Of a stretch of 64,000 bases of DNA, positions 1 through 12,000 are shown in pieces; within the stretch, counting starts at the first letter, position 1, and the number at the start of each line of letters is the position of its first letter. Location: the NCBI GenBank assembly GCA_900708905.1, contig CAADRB010000006.1:1888767-1952766 (forward strand), read 5' to 3'. The notes beneath the pieces were generated by a model, which saw only the letters and a program-made list of their open reading frames with translations, did not search any database and was not told the DNA's origin. The position numbers were made by a program, and so were the translations under genes. Origin of the DNA: Hymenolepis diminuta (taxonomy: Eukaryota > Platyhelminthes > Cestoda > Cyclophyllidea > Hymenolepididae).

Positions 1-2398
1 TTGACTGATGGCTACGATCTACTTCGCGGGCTAGAGATTTTTGTGCACCAAAAACTACACCAGATATATAGATGGATTGGAGAGCGGAAATGGTTGTTTG
101 AATTTCGTTTCGAACTCTAAGAAGTAGGAGGCCCTGTTCGGCACATTCGATAGTCAGCTGGCGAATTATCTCATCGAATACCTAAAAAAATACACAAAAA
201 ACTTGCCATTTATTTATGTCCGAGTTAGCCAGCCACAAATAAGTGCGCGCTGTATATACAGTAACTTAAGCATGGACCAATACCGATTTGACTAACATGC
301 ATAATAATAAGAGATATGTGAATGCTTCCCACATGTAGCGTGAAACTACTTCTTTCTTGTTTGCTTAGTACATTTTATACCCACCATAAGATACCCTTTA
401 TTACTGATGTATGCCGTTGTTACTAATTATAATTTCCAAGCCTATCTAGAGAAGTGTTTTTAAACGCTCATCTTAGGTAGAGAATGGAATTATTGGAGCT
501 CCCCTGGTGAGAGACCTGAATTCTGCTACTCTTTATATTAAACAAACTGGACCGGTGCAGTTGGCCATTCCGCTCGCTGGACGTGCGCTAATGGGGATTG
601 AACCCGTGAATTCTGGTATGGCAGACATTCACGGTGACCAATGCGCCACCAACGCACGTACAGCTACTACTACCAAAATATTGTTGCATAAGAGGCTCTA
701 ATATGGTAGGCAATTAGGTATGATGAAAAAAACTAACCAAGCTATTGTCTTTTCTTGTTTTAAAAGTTTCATTACCATAAGATAGGAGGGAGATGGAGAT
801 GAAGGTTGAATATTTGTGTTGGGAGGAAAGAACAGAGCAAACAGCAGCATTTTGACTAGTGTACAGAAAATATGTCACAGGTATTAGATAACGTAAAACA
901 CAGATAACCAAGTTACAATCCGGGGTAAGGATCGTATGTGAAACGAAGATTTGTCAAGTATAAATACTTCAAACAATTTGATTTAATATTTGTTGGGTTA
1001 CCCCCTTACTAATCGCTTTGTAAATGTGAATATAGAGTAGACACTATCATTCAATCTTATAAACTTGTGTAGTTCTCTCTCTTTTCAAATTAATTTGAAC
1101 TGATCTGTGGTTAAGATAATGCAAATAAATACATTTTAGAAAGTGAGGTTTAGTCCAATTTCCTATTATAAAACGCAAAAACTAGGCATTTACTAAACTT
1201 AACACTGCTAAATATCTCAATCCGCAAGGGTTCTAAGGAGCAAATAATACTTAACCCGTTTGATCTCAAGAAATAACTGAATAATCGGGCTTCACTTCTC
1301 ATCTCGTTAAAATCTATATTGAAAACAATAAATTTCCTTATTCAACCGATTTTGTTTTGATCAAATGGACATAATGATATAAAACAGTTGCTGATAAGAT
1401 TCGATTTCTGTCCATAACACAACTTTATAATTAGCATAATTTAATTCCAATTTAACACCCAAGAATATTTTGGAATAGGTTGCTAGGGAGAATCCTAGGA
1501 TGAGCTTAAAGTACTCTAATGAAATCGCTTCCTAAAATCTCATTGAAAATTTGTTAAAATCGTGAAACCACATAGAAGTCGTAGTAAATAAAAGACCTAA
1601 ATTTTGTTCATCTAGGTAATTACGGAACACTTTAGGGATTAAATTAACTGTCAACCTAAATAAATAAGTATTAGCTTTTTTACCATATTTATCCGAAAGT
1701 CTTCCGCTTCTGCTGTTCTTAAATAATTTATAATTTCCTTATAATTATGGCTTAGAATGGTGAAATTACCAATTCAACCATTTTCTGCGTTAATAAATAA
1801 TGAAATCGGTACTAGAAATAATTTAAATTAATTAGCTAAATAACTTGGTATAATCAAGTGGACGATTTCTTATATTATTAACCAAGCCCAAGCATTAAAT
1901 ATTTGTCGGAAAGCGGGGTGAATAATTTTGCTTTACCATGCCATAAAGGTATAACTCGGAATACTTAACCACTTTTACATATTTCACTAATAAATAGAAA
2001 TGGAAAACAAAAATAGGGTTTGGGAATTATTTGAAAGTATTAACTTCACTTGCCTGAGCAAATAGTTCCCTTCTTATTGGACAAATGCCAGTCATCTTTG
2101 CTCCACGCGCTTCAAGTAATTCATCCAGTTGTTTGGCGAGTTGAACCACGTCTGCTCTGGTTGCTGGTGTGGATGAGACCTCTTGGATAAAGTGTTCACC
2201 TTTTATCTCCATCCTAAGAGGTGGCATTATGCTGGAAAGAATGTTTTCTGATGAAGTAATTTCACAGAATTTCCGTAGGTCTAACGCTGCCGATTCCGCT
2301 CTTTTGGTCTTGAGGAAATCTTCTAGTGAAACTCGGATCGGATTATCATATTTTAACAAATTCTTTTCCGGAAATATAAGCTTTTGTTCTTTGCTCAT
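1..2398 (-). CDS. DNALI1: Axonemal dynein light chain p28 / DNALI1, 5' part (exons 1-2, cut by window edge)
   Basis: Light chain of the inner dynein arms of motile cilia and flagella. Exon 1 is 2054-2398 (115 codons) and exon 2 is 1-181, continuing beyond the window. Exon 1 carries the family's N-terminal features: an early LLKYDNP motif, then QEVSSTPATRADVV and TGICPIRRELFAQ. Exon 2 continues in phase 0 with VFDEIIRQLTIECAEQGLLL and LRVRNEIQTTISALQSIY, the start of the conserved helical region. The C-terminal coiled coil lies outside. The intron (182-2053) starts GCAAGT and ends AG. No GT donor joins the two conserved blocks in frame, so a GC-AG intron is inferred. The start is the first ATG of the open frame. 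The gene is divergent to the Frizzled gene, with 3.4 kb between their starts. The intron is AT-rich with nothing else recognisable. Confidence 0.95.
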
Positions 2399-3616
2399 GT
2401 TTTAGAAGCTATCTTACATGCAAAAATTTGAATGCGGCCTGGTAATTAAATTTATTGATTGAATAATATGTTCATCGACTGCAAACATGTGTAAGCTAAA
2501 TTAATCTTTCGCCAAATATGTAAAAATAGATTCTATGTTGTTTAACATAAATATCTTATTCCCCTTATGTAAATACTATGATAGAGTTAAATTAAGAAAA
2601 AAATCTAGCAGTGCATTATAACTGATCCATGTGCCCAAGTCGGCTCCACTTCGTTCACGTTTAACGGAAAACATGGAAATTTTGCTTAATGTTTACCAAA
2701 TTCTAAGATATTACAGTTAAATCAGGTGATTCGTTTTTTGTGTTAAAAATAAGCGAGTAGTAACGCTGGAACAGTTTGTTCTCTCGAAATTAAGGATACT
2801 ATAATAAAATTATGTTAAAAGGGGATTTAGATCAATAATAAGGATTTTCTAAAGAGAGTATGTAAGATAACATATGCTATATTAAGATTATCACCCAAAT
2901 CAAATAATAGTTGACAATGACCTTCAAGTGACTTGATTATTAAAGTGCCATTCTGCTGAAAATGTAAAAATTAAGAAGAAATGACTGATTATTCAATAAA
3001 ATGAAATGTATTTCTTAGTTCCAAATAAGTTTCTATATCACCTGCTTACGTTTTGAAAGAGATTATGTAAGAATATATCCGTCCTGACACTTAAGGCGGG
3101 AAGGGAAAGGAAATACACAGCAGAAGAATTTAATTAAAAAGCAAAACACGTCCTTCTCAAAGCAAAATATTCTAAAACTCTAAAAATCTTACATTTGCAA
3201 TTATATTCTATAACGATTTATCAAATGAGGATTTAAGATTCTGAAGTTAATAGCGAGAACTGTCTATCAGAAACCATCTTAGTAGCTTAAAACGTCTTAA
3301 ATTCAACATTAGGGGTGGCTTTACTAAATTTTAAGATTTAAGACAGGAATTGAATGCTATATATCAATTTAATTTTCGATTTTAAACTACCATCTGCGTC
3401 GCATCTTAGTTAAATACCTAATAATTCGAATATAGTATTACATCGTCAATGATATAAACCATAATATTGCAAGTTGTCCACAGAAATACTACCGTAAATG
3501 CGAATTATATACTCAGAACAAGATGTAGAAAGAAGAGAGAAGTCCTTTAACTTGGAGACTGCCTTTTATCAAAGAAAATGAGTTAAAAGGATTGAGATAT
3601 GAAAGAAACGGATGTT

Positions 3617-3830
3617 TCATGATCTACAAGCCGATATCCTAACCAAAAAAAGAAAAAAATTAATAGAGTTCAATTTGAACTATGCCTAGTATAATATGAT
3701 ATATATAGTTCGTATAAAAAGAACTATAGAATGAGCGTTATTTTCGATAATAATGGGAAATATATATATAAAGTATTAATTTCATCAAAAGAAAAAATGA
3801 AATTATTTCACATTATGTTTTCAGTTGACG
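3617..3830 (+). repeat. Direct repeat copy 1 (about 210 bp)
   Basis: Starts near 'gatctacaagcc' and shares with the second copy a series of blocks in the same order and spacing: the start block, a 'gaactat' block, a 'gcg-ttat-tttcgataataatggga' type block and an 'attaat' block. The copies are clearly diverged, with small indels. They could be LTRs of a miniature LTR element (TRIM-like), since about 1 kb lies between them, or just two insertions of one short element. Confidence 0.6.
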
Positions 3831-4825
3831 TATCCTCTCTTTAGGCTGCGTCTTTCATTAAGACCTTCTTCTTCAAGTTTGCCTGAAGTCCTTCTCTTGG
3901 CTCCGCATTCCTCCTTTGTGAGTTATTTATTTTCAGGCATCTATTCGCGTGACTGATGTAGCTTCAGTCTGCTTTTTCCATTTACTTTTTCATTTTTCTA
4001 TCTCATCAGATCCTAAATGAGCAATTGTCTCGGATACAGTGGATACAGTCTCACTACAAGTCTAATTGACATAATAGCCATCACCAGGTATCTACTGATT
4101 CATTTCACCGCCACACTTGATGCCCAACTTTCTGCATTCATTAGCAGGACCCCCTAACGCGATTTTATCATTTTCTTCGAGTATTCTGAGGATTCAACAA
4201 TGAACATCAGATTGAGAAAGTTATCAAAGTCCACTCAAAAGCACTAGACATTTGAAATGGTTTTCCGAAATTTAGGAAAAATCGCAAGGTTCAAAAACAC
4301 TATTGATGCGACTAGCATAGGTCATGCAATATTTTTGGTGGGAGGAAGACGATCAAAGCACTTTTCACATTCAGAAGACATTTTACCGGATAAATCAGAA
4401 AGTCAAGGCGGTTTCGTCGGAAGTGAGATTAGAAATAGCCTTGGGATGGATGAAACATGAGCCTTTCATTTTCAGCCGTTCCTAACTTCTTTAATAACAA
4501 TCTAACTGTACATCATCTGGAACATCAGTAATATCGTTTCGGAAAATACCTTCACACATTCAAACGAGTTAGAAGAGGTTTGATCTGCTTCTAGGTCATA
4601 GGGAAATTAATTAATTTGCAGATGAATTAGACAAGAAAATAACCAATGCTTCAGTTTTCATTTTCATAAATTTTGAAAATCATTCTTGCAGCGTTATAGA
4701 TTCTCCTGCTGTCGTGAAGCTCCCGCAGTTTCTCTAGGATAAGCTCAAATTCTTTAATATCCAATCCCATTTTTATAAATATGTTCGAGTTTGAGTTCCT
4801 TTTAACCTTTCGTCGCCAACTTCCA

Positions 4826-5042
4826 CGATCTACAAGCCGGTATCTCAATCAGAAGGAGGAAAAACACAAGTTCTCTTTGTTACGCGACAAATCGAACTAT
4901 ATACTGCACGACATGATTCATATAAATTCATATATATAATTTAGGGAATAAGCGGTATTATCAATGATAATGGGAAGAAAACGTAAATTAAATATTAATA
5001 TCGTCTAGGGTAACTATTTAATGATTTTACATAATTATATTT
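4826..5042 (+). repeat. Direct repeat copy 2 (about 215 bp)
   Basis: Same orientation as the copy at 3617-3830, offset about 1.2 kb. Shares 'gatctacaagcc', 'gaactata', and a block around 'tgataatgggaa'. No target-site duplication or TG...CA ends could be fixed by eye, so the element type stays open. Confidence 0.6.
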
Positions 5043-5454
5043 TTGTCTTGAGGGAATGGCTATCTGACGGGCTAAAATTGAAGCGATGCCGAATATCTGC
5101 ACAAGTGGAAAGTCAATAGTTGGTTAAAGAATACACCGGAGACAAAACCATTGAATTGTGTTCGGGTGTATTGAAAATAGGATATAATTTTCCCTTCAAA
5201 TATGAGAAAAGTCGGATTTTATTTTATTGCCAAAATAATTTAAATTTCAGTTAATTTCAGGCGCTCAAAATAAAATACCGTCAGCCATTATTTATGTCTT
5301 TTTATCGTCAAACTTATTTGGTATTAGCCAACATAAATCATGTTTTACATGCACTTTACATCAAATATATGATGCACTTTATCACTCTTTAATCCCAATG
5401 GGACACTTAGTTCACAATTTAATTTCTTCATTAGGGTTAATTAAGGCCATGGCG

Positions 5455-5754
5455 CCTAGGGTGTCCTCCTATTGGTTGTGCTAGAGGTCAACTCACGTGT
5501 GCGCACCGCTGCGCGGCTGCGCAGCTGGCCGGTAAAGAGGCAGCCAGCTGGACGAATTATAACTGGCTGTTGACTCAGTGCCGAAGCAGAATTTTATTGC
5601 GGTTCCCTTGCCCTCGCCTTTGCCATTGCCGCGATGGTCAGTCATAAAACCCGCCTCTCTCGTGTATTTCCTCTCCCCCTGTCAACTAACGCCCGACTGA
5701 ACTCGTAAAATTTTCTCTCTTTCTACCTCGTCATTTCAAGACTACTGCGGTACA
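5455..5754 (+). promoter_or_regulatory. Likely Frizzled promoter / 5' UTR region
   Basis: A local GC-rich patch (about 5495-5535, with repeated 'gctgcgc' and 'cagctgg' words) stands out from AT-rich surroundings. There is an 'attgg' (reverse CCAAT) near 5470 and a TATA-like 'cataaaa' near 5643, about 110 bases before the ATG. A pyrimidine-rich stretch follows. The assignment rests on position and composition only; the transcription start is not known. Confidence 0.4.
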
Positions 5755-8700
5755 ATGTACACGGCTTCTGTTGTGCTTCTGCTCTTTTTCCTTCTTTCTA
5801 CCTCAAACGCTCTAACAAACCGGACTCTGCTGGACTCAGAATACCCCCTCAGATCGATTCATGAAACCCCAATTAGTCACTGCCTCCCTATTGAAGAACC
5901 GTCGTGTCTTGGTCTAGAATACACTCACACTTATCTCCCTAATATTATAGGACTTACTAGCCAATCGGAATCTGCAAAACGAATCCATGATTATGCTCCT
6001 TTGTTGAAACTAGGATGTTCAAGCTATCTGGAGTTCTTTCTCTGCTCTGTTTACTTTCCAATGTGTACTGAAAGTATGGGAGAACAGGTCCTGCTTAAGC
6101 CCTGTGCGTCTTTCTGCAACCATGTTAAACATCGATGCGCTCCACTGATGTTGAGCTTTAATTTTCCCTGGCCTGATGAATTGGATTGCTCTAGACTTCC
6201 TTCGGATAATGAAATGTGTATTAGGCCGCATTCTTTTGAATCAGATAGCCATTTAACTGAAATACCAACACTAATCATCAACGAAACGGAAACAATAACT
6301 CCAGAACAACGAAATACTTCTATCTCAAGTGAATTTACAATCAAACAAAAGACAATCGTGAAATACATCCTCGTTGGAGCTGTTTCTCTCAATGCTATGT
6401 TTTGTCTTATCTCTGTCAGTCTCTATACATGTAATCGAAATCGATTCCTCCATCCATTGAGACCGCTTGTCTTTCTACCGCAAGCCTGTATGGTAGAAAT
6501 ATCATCGTATCTACCACAATTGCTGTTTAGACGGGATTTTAAGGATGTTATGATGGATCATCGACTCACAAATATAGCCTGTCTAGGACAGTTTGCCCTG
6601 GCATATTATGCTCGAACAACAATCGGAATTTGGTTTGTGATTCTATCTCTCTCCTGGTTTCTTTCTGCTTGCAAGAGCTGGGCTCCAGAAGCTATTAAAA
6701 GTCTTGAACGATGGCTTCATGCTATTGCTTGGGTTCTACCTCTCTTTCCACCAACATTCCTTCTCATATTCCAAAAAGTTGACATAGACAACCTGACAAA
6801 CTCCTGTTACATTGGTCATACTAACAAGCTCACATATTTTCTCTTCGTCATTCTACCCGAGGCGTGCTTTATTTTAATTGGAGTTGCTTTTCTCTCATTA
6901 ACACTTGCATATCTACTGCGAATGCACAGCGAGCTCAAGGGCTTCCGACCTATGCTTCCAAATATGACAATAAAAGCTATGCGGACCCCTGCTAATAGGC
7001 GACGCTTATTGAAAGCTATTAACAGAGTCATTTTTACGATTATTCTTGTAGCTGGCCCATTACTACTGGGGGTGATTTGTGATCTATGGCGACATATTGA
7101 CAATACATCTGGTAAAATATGTATGCGAGTGCTGAAAGTTGCCTCTATTGAGATGGTTGGAATTGGAGCTACCCTAGTCCTCTGGTATAATCATAAAAGT
7201 CTTCGAATGCTTTGTCCTTCAAAGAGAAACGCAAAGGCGGCGAGTGGGGTGAATTTCATTCGATTTCAAACTCTCAATCCAGTCACCAAAGGTGAGTTGT
7301 AAATCATTCCTAAAAAGCGTCAAAGACTTAAGATATCCTAGAGGTTAATTACCAGTTTTGTGTGTGCGAAATGAACATAAACTGCGTAATCTGGGTCAAG
7401 GAAATGCGGTTTGCTCCTGTTTAAGGACACGGTAGAACATGATTCAGAGGTTAACTGGATATGCGCAGCGCTTATGCTAACCACAAATTGACCATGTAGT
7501 TTGTAGATTGACAGGCGTTAAGGGGAAATAAACCAGTAAATCTAAGCGCAATTAATTGGTCTTATGAAATACCACTAATGACACACCATCCTGGCTTCTT
7601 TTAATATTGAAAAACCATAGAAACATAAAGATACCGGGAGTTCTTAAGGTTAAAGATGACTGCAGGGTTTTATAGGGTAATTATTTGCATTCAACGTTAA
7701 TCGACAGAATTTTGGTTTAAAGATTTTTCTTTATTTGTTCAAAATTACTTATTTGATTAAGTTGCAAAAGGTGTTTAGTTGAGGACTGGATTTGCTATTA
7801 ATGTTTATTGGAATATTATTTCGATTTTCACGAGAAAAATCAAAAAAGAATTTACATTTTTTAATGATAAGAAATCCAAACGCTGGAGATATTAATAAAT
7901 CCTAATCACAGACGAAGAGGAAGGGAATTCTAGTTGAAGTCGGAAACAAAGTCACTAAATCAGGAATCATAATCACTTTTGGCATCGTTTTCATCAGGCC
8001 GTCCATTATGTCTAATTACCATTGCTCTTCACGTTATGCTCTCATGTTCCAAGGTTCAAATAATGCCCTAGGTTTTTGATTGAATTTTTATCCACAATGT
8101 TCAAATCTTATTAACCTATTCATTGAACTGAGTGGTCAGACTGACCATCTCGGTATTTTTTGCTTTCTTATAACCAAGGGTAGGTAGTTGATCATAACTG
8201 CAGTGTCTTTTTCATAGCAGAATACACCAGAATTCACTCAAGAGGAACTATAGTGTAGTATATACAGGAATATAATTGATCTTTCATTTATCTTACTGGC
8301 CATATTTGGGGCAAGTTATGACAGTCTATCATGGGACTAAGAGAGTAAGGAGTAATAGTTTTGGTTAATGTTGTAGAAAGTTTGAAAAATTTACCCATAA
8401 AGCTTTCATTCTATCATTTTCAACTCTGATCCACCAAATCCAACATGAGCTGTTTCCGAGGCAAGATTTCAGCTTTTAATCCTTATTGCTCATCTTAAAA
8501 GGAATAAATGTATATCATGGTTATTACTTGTTCAGTTTCTTTTCTGCAAGTCAAATTTGAATGATACTGTTCTTTTCCATTAAGCATTTAGAGAAGTGCT
8601 TGTACGATAAGAATTTTGGCAGACGAAAACTTCTTTTTTGTAAGATTTGAAAACAAAAAGTAGAAGATTTACTTTGTCTATTAGTTTCCTTAGAAACTAC

Positions 8701-9083
8701 CCATTCTTTAATCAAGTTGAAACGACTTCTTAAATCGCTTTTGTTGCCCCTTTTACGTAGAATCGATGAATTCAGTCCTGATCTCTCGTCCGTCTCATTC
8801 TCAGCTTACATCAGCAAAATCTTTCAGCCACCTCCCTCTGAACAAATCCATGAATCAAAACAAACCAGGAACTGGTTCCTCATATTCTTCCCAGATCCAA
8901 TCTCCACTCCAACCACCAATGCAGAGACTAGTGAGTCCTCATAACGAAGCAAAACTCCGAAGTTGGCTGCAAGACACTTTTGATGACAGTCCCCTCACGT
9001 CGACTTCCTGCTCATCGCAGTTCGATGGAAATCAAATTCCAGGATTTCGACGAAGTCCTCCTCCTTCCCTAAATAGTCGTTAA
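5755..9083 (+). CDS. Frizzled-family Wnt receptor (two exons, 619 aa)
   Basis: Seven-pass receptor for Wnt ligands at the plasma membrane. Exon 1 is 5755-7291, exon 2 is 8761-9083. Residues 1-19 form a signal peptide. The cysteine-rich Wnt-binding domain carries ten cysteines (43, 51, 88, 97, 104, 117, 121, 128, 145, 155). Possible N-glycosylation sites lie at 22, 176 and 187. Seven hydrophobic segments follow at about 201-225, 237-257, 275-303, 319-339, 360-388, 423-443 and 460-478. After TM7 the usual KTxxxW is replaced by K481-S-L-R-M-L486. The open frame of exon 1 would stop at 7300-7302, but an AAAG|GTGAGT donor lies just before it and joins in phase 1 to the acceptor at 8759-8760. The joined frame adds a Ser/Pro-rich tail of about 107 residues ending in SLNSR. 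The intron (7292-8760) is AT-rich with no other gene. Subfamily not assigned. Confidence 0.95.
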
Positions 9084-12000
9084 GAAAAACTTGCATACAC
9101 TGATTTTGATTTGAAGATTTATGATGAAAATTATATTTGGTTTATTGATTTATTAACGGACTAAAGTAAAAATTGTAATTTTAAAAACAGTTAATTTGTT
9201 GGTTTTTTCTTTAACTAAGCACTGTTTTTGATATATATCTATAAACATTTTATTGGCACTACAGAAAAATACTTTTTATTTTTAACAAGATCTGATAATA
9301 AGGAAATTAGGCCAGTCAAATTGTGAACAAATTCTGTGGGTCCTGGAAATTGTCACACCGTTTTTACCATTATTTTAATAAATGGAAACTAAGGATGAAA
9401 TAAAATAATTCGTTTCCCATTTACTTGATAGATTTTTATAAGAGGTGGGAATTGCCCGGCGAGGCCTCCAAAAATAACTCACACAGAAAATTTTCCTCTT
9501 AAATTGAGGCATATTTGAAATTGGATTGAAATTGATCCAGAAATGTCCTATTTCATCATCATGAAACTTGATCTCTCAATTATTTGTATGTGCCTCGGGT
9601 TTTATGGAAGAATTTTTTATACAAGAAAGAAGTGTGACACTAATACCACTAATGTACAACTTGAACTTCAGGTAAAAGTTTGTCGGGATGTAAAGCGTGA
9701 AGGTGGCTTAATAGGTATAGCTGAGTCAGTGGGAACATGTTCTCGATTCTCATAAGCTGAGATTCCCTTATATGCGCTTTCGATGTGATAAATGGTTATC
9801 TAAAGCTAAGGAGGAGATGAGTAAGCAGGACGTGAGTTAAATTAGAGCTTACTAAAAATATGAAGGAGCACGGTAGGTGAAATTCGAATTTCAAACTATA
9901 GGATAAATTAAAAGGATCTTTGAACTTGGAGCGAATTTGTATAATAATTTTGTGTTTTAATTTGCTTATGTTTACAGTGGAGCTCATCTGTTATCAATAC
10001 CAATAAAGGAACCTTCAGAGTATTTGGACGATGAGCCAAATATACCTCTTGCTGTTCTAAAATGAATAAGCGAAAGTTAAGGAAAAACTAAGGGGGCTTT
10101 ATTATTCCATGCTTGTATTCATTAAATTTATTAAAATACATAGAGCTTGACATCATTAAAGAGACTACAAAAAGTTTACGTCAATAACCAATGTGCATGG
10201 TAATTGAAAAGCAGTTCCCTCTTTTCAGAATCACTTAATTTTGTGTATAAGCATTCCCTGCAATTTCTAAAGTATCTCGAGTCACCGTCAAAGAACATGT
10301 TCTTGATGGTCATCTCATCGATCTGATCATGTAATTCTTTGAAAATAAATCAGTATTTTTGGTTTTCAAACTTCATAAGATGTTTCAAAACATTTAAACT
10401 TTATTTGCAGCTGCTTTTTAATTATCCTTTGGATTAAGCGCCATCAGATTAAGTAATCTAAACAAAAAAAGATGTAATATTCTAATAATTCTTTATTTTA
10501 AAAGAAATTAAAAGCTATCTGAAATGGCTCCATTTAGCACGAGATGAAGCTCTGAAGTTTCAAGATCTAGACTTAAAATTATGACTATTATAAAAGTCAA
10601 AGCTAAACTTTTTTAAGGAGCAACGCTTAGACTCAAATTTAATGGGTTTTAGTTGGCGCCGATTTAACTAAATGCTTTTAAAGAGCGTTTATCCACATCT
10701 TTCTTCGTTAATCTTTTAATTCGCCAAAAGTTAATGCAAAGAGGCTAGCGTAGCTTATAATAAAAGTTATTTCTAAAATTCCTTTTAAAATAATGAGAAA
10801 TATTTTAAATAGAGATCGCGAAATGTTCCTCTACCACTCGCAATGCGCACGTTCGAACTCCACATGTTTATATCCAATTACCGAAGTGGCTGTACACACT
10901 GGGGGACGAGGTACTGCAAATTACTTTAGGATGAATAATGCCGGATCTCTTCTTGGAATAAGAATATTCGCCATTTGATAGATCGCTGCCCTTAAAATCT
11001 TGTGTAAATGAGAAAAAACTTTACAATCGCATTAATTAATTTAGTTTTCGATAATAAGAAGCTGGTGATAATTTGCGATAATCGAGAAAGCAGAAAACCT
11101 GGTGCTTCTGAGACACAGTTCTCCTAATCTCCTGATTCTCACTTCTATTGCTCTCATTTCCCTCTTAATTAAACTAAATAGAACTATGTTGTTTCGTCAT
11201 GGGCAATGGTAATAACTACCAGGTTAATTGCCGGTCATTCGAGTTCCTGTAAATCATTTACTTCAATGATTTACAGTTTTAACCTTTTTCATGGAATCTT
11301 GATATATTTAGGCCTTGAAGAGCTTTCCTCTAATAAGGTCACTGATGCATATTATAATGCTGGTAATAAAAGATAACAATCTCCCCATCCTAATTTTTAT
11401 AAATTAAGCCTGATTATACTGCTGCTCCCTCTTATCAGGACATCTTTTGTTCTGCTGCTCTTCCCTTTTTTTTCTTTCCTCTCTTTTACAGACGATGAGC
11501 ATAATCGCGGCAGAGGGATTTTATTGCCCATATGCGCATGAGACAATGTACCAAAGTAATAAAATTTTGCAGTAAAATAGGCTGCGAGCGGATGAGAGAG
11601 AAGTCAAAAATAAGCTTTGATTACCCGAAAGAAGGCGATCGTGGCAAATGCGCCATCAAAAAATGTCTTCTTCTGTGATTTAACCTGAGATGAAGAGGAA
11701 TTGTTAAAGTTAGCTGAATATGATTAAGAACATTCCATTTTCGAATACTTTGTGCGCTCTTCCCATACTTACTTCAGAGGACCTTTCGCAACCTCCGTAA
11801 CAGGTCCTGGTACAAAATGGATACAAAGTGACTATGATGTTTTGAAAAAAAGCAGATAGCAGAGAAAAAAGTGGTGGTACAAATGTAGTAATCTTTCTTA
11901 ATATCAACATATTCTACTTTTAAATACACTTTTGTGCATTTAAACAATCAGCACGGCCTTATAAGAAGACCATTTACTATCCTGTTTCCTCTTCTTCCTC

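Larger units (their letters stand above)
2399..5754. other. Intergenic region between divergent DNALI1 and Frizzled genes
   Basis: No gene could be supported. The sequence is strongly AT-rich up to about 5400, then GC rises just before the Frizzled start. It contains two direct-repeat copies, described separately. Short open frames at 4257-4460 (+) and 4651-4848 (-) lie between the repeats. The second has a helical, charged composition but matches no family I recognise. The promoter of DNALI1 must lie at the left end; I saw no clear ciliary RFX X-box. Confidence 0.5.

Noticed and set aside
8717..8944. 75-codon plus-strand frame overlapping Frizzled exon 2
   Set aside because: It is a shadow in another frame. 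The frame that joins in phase to Frizzled exon 1 is the one ending at 9083.
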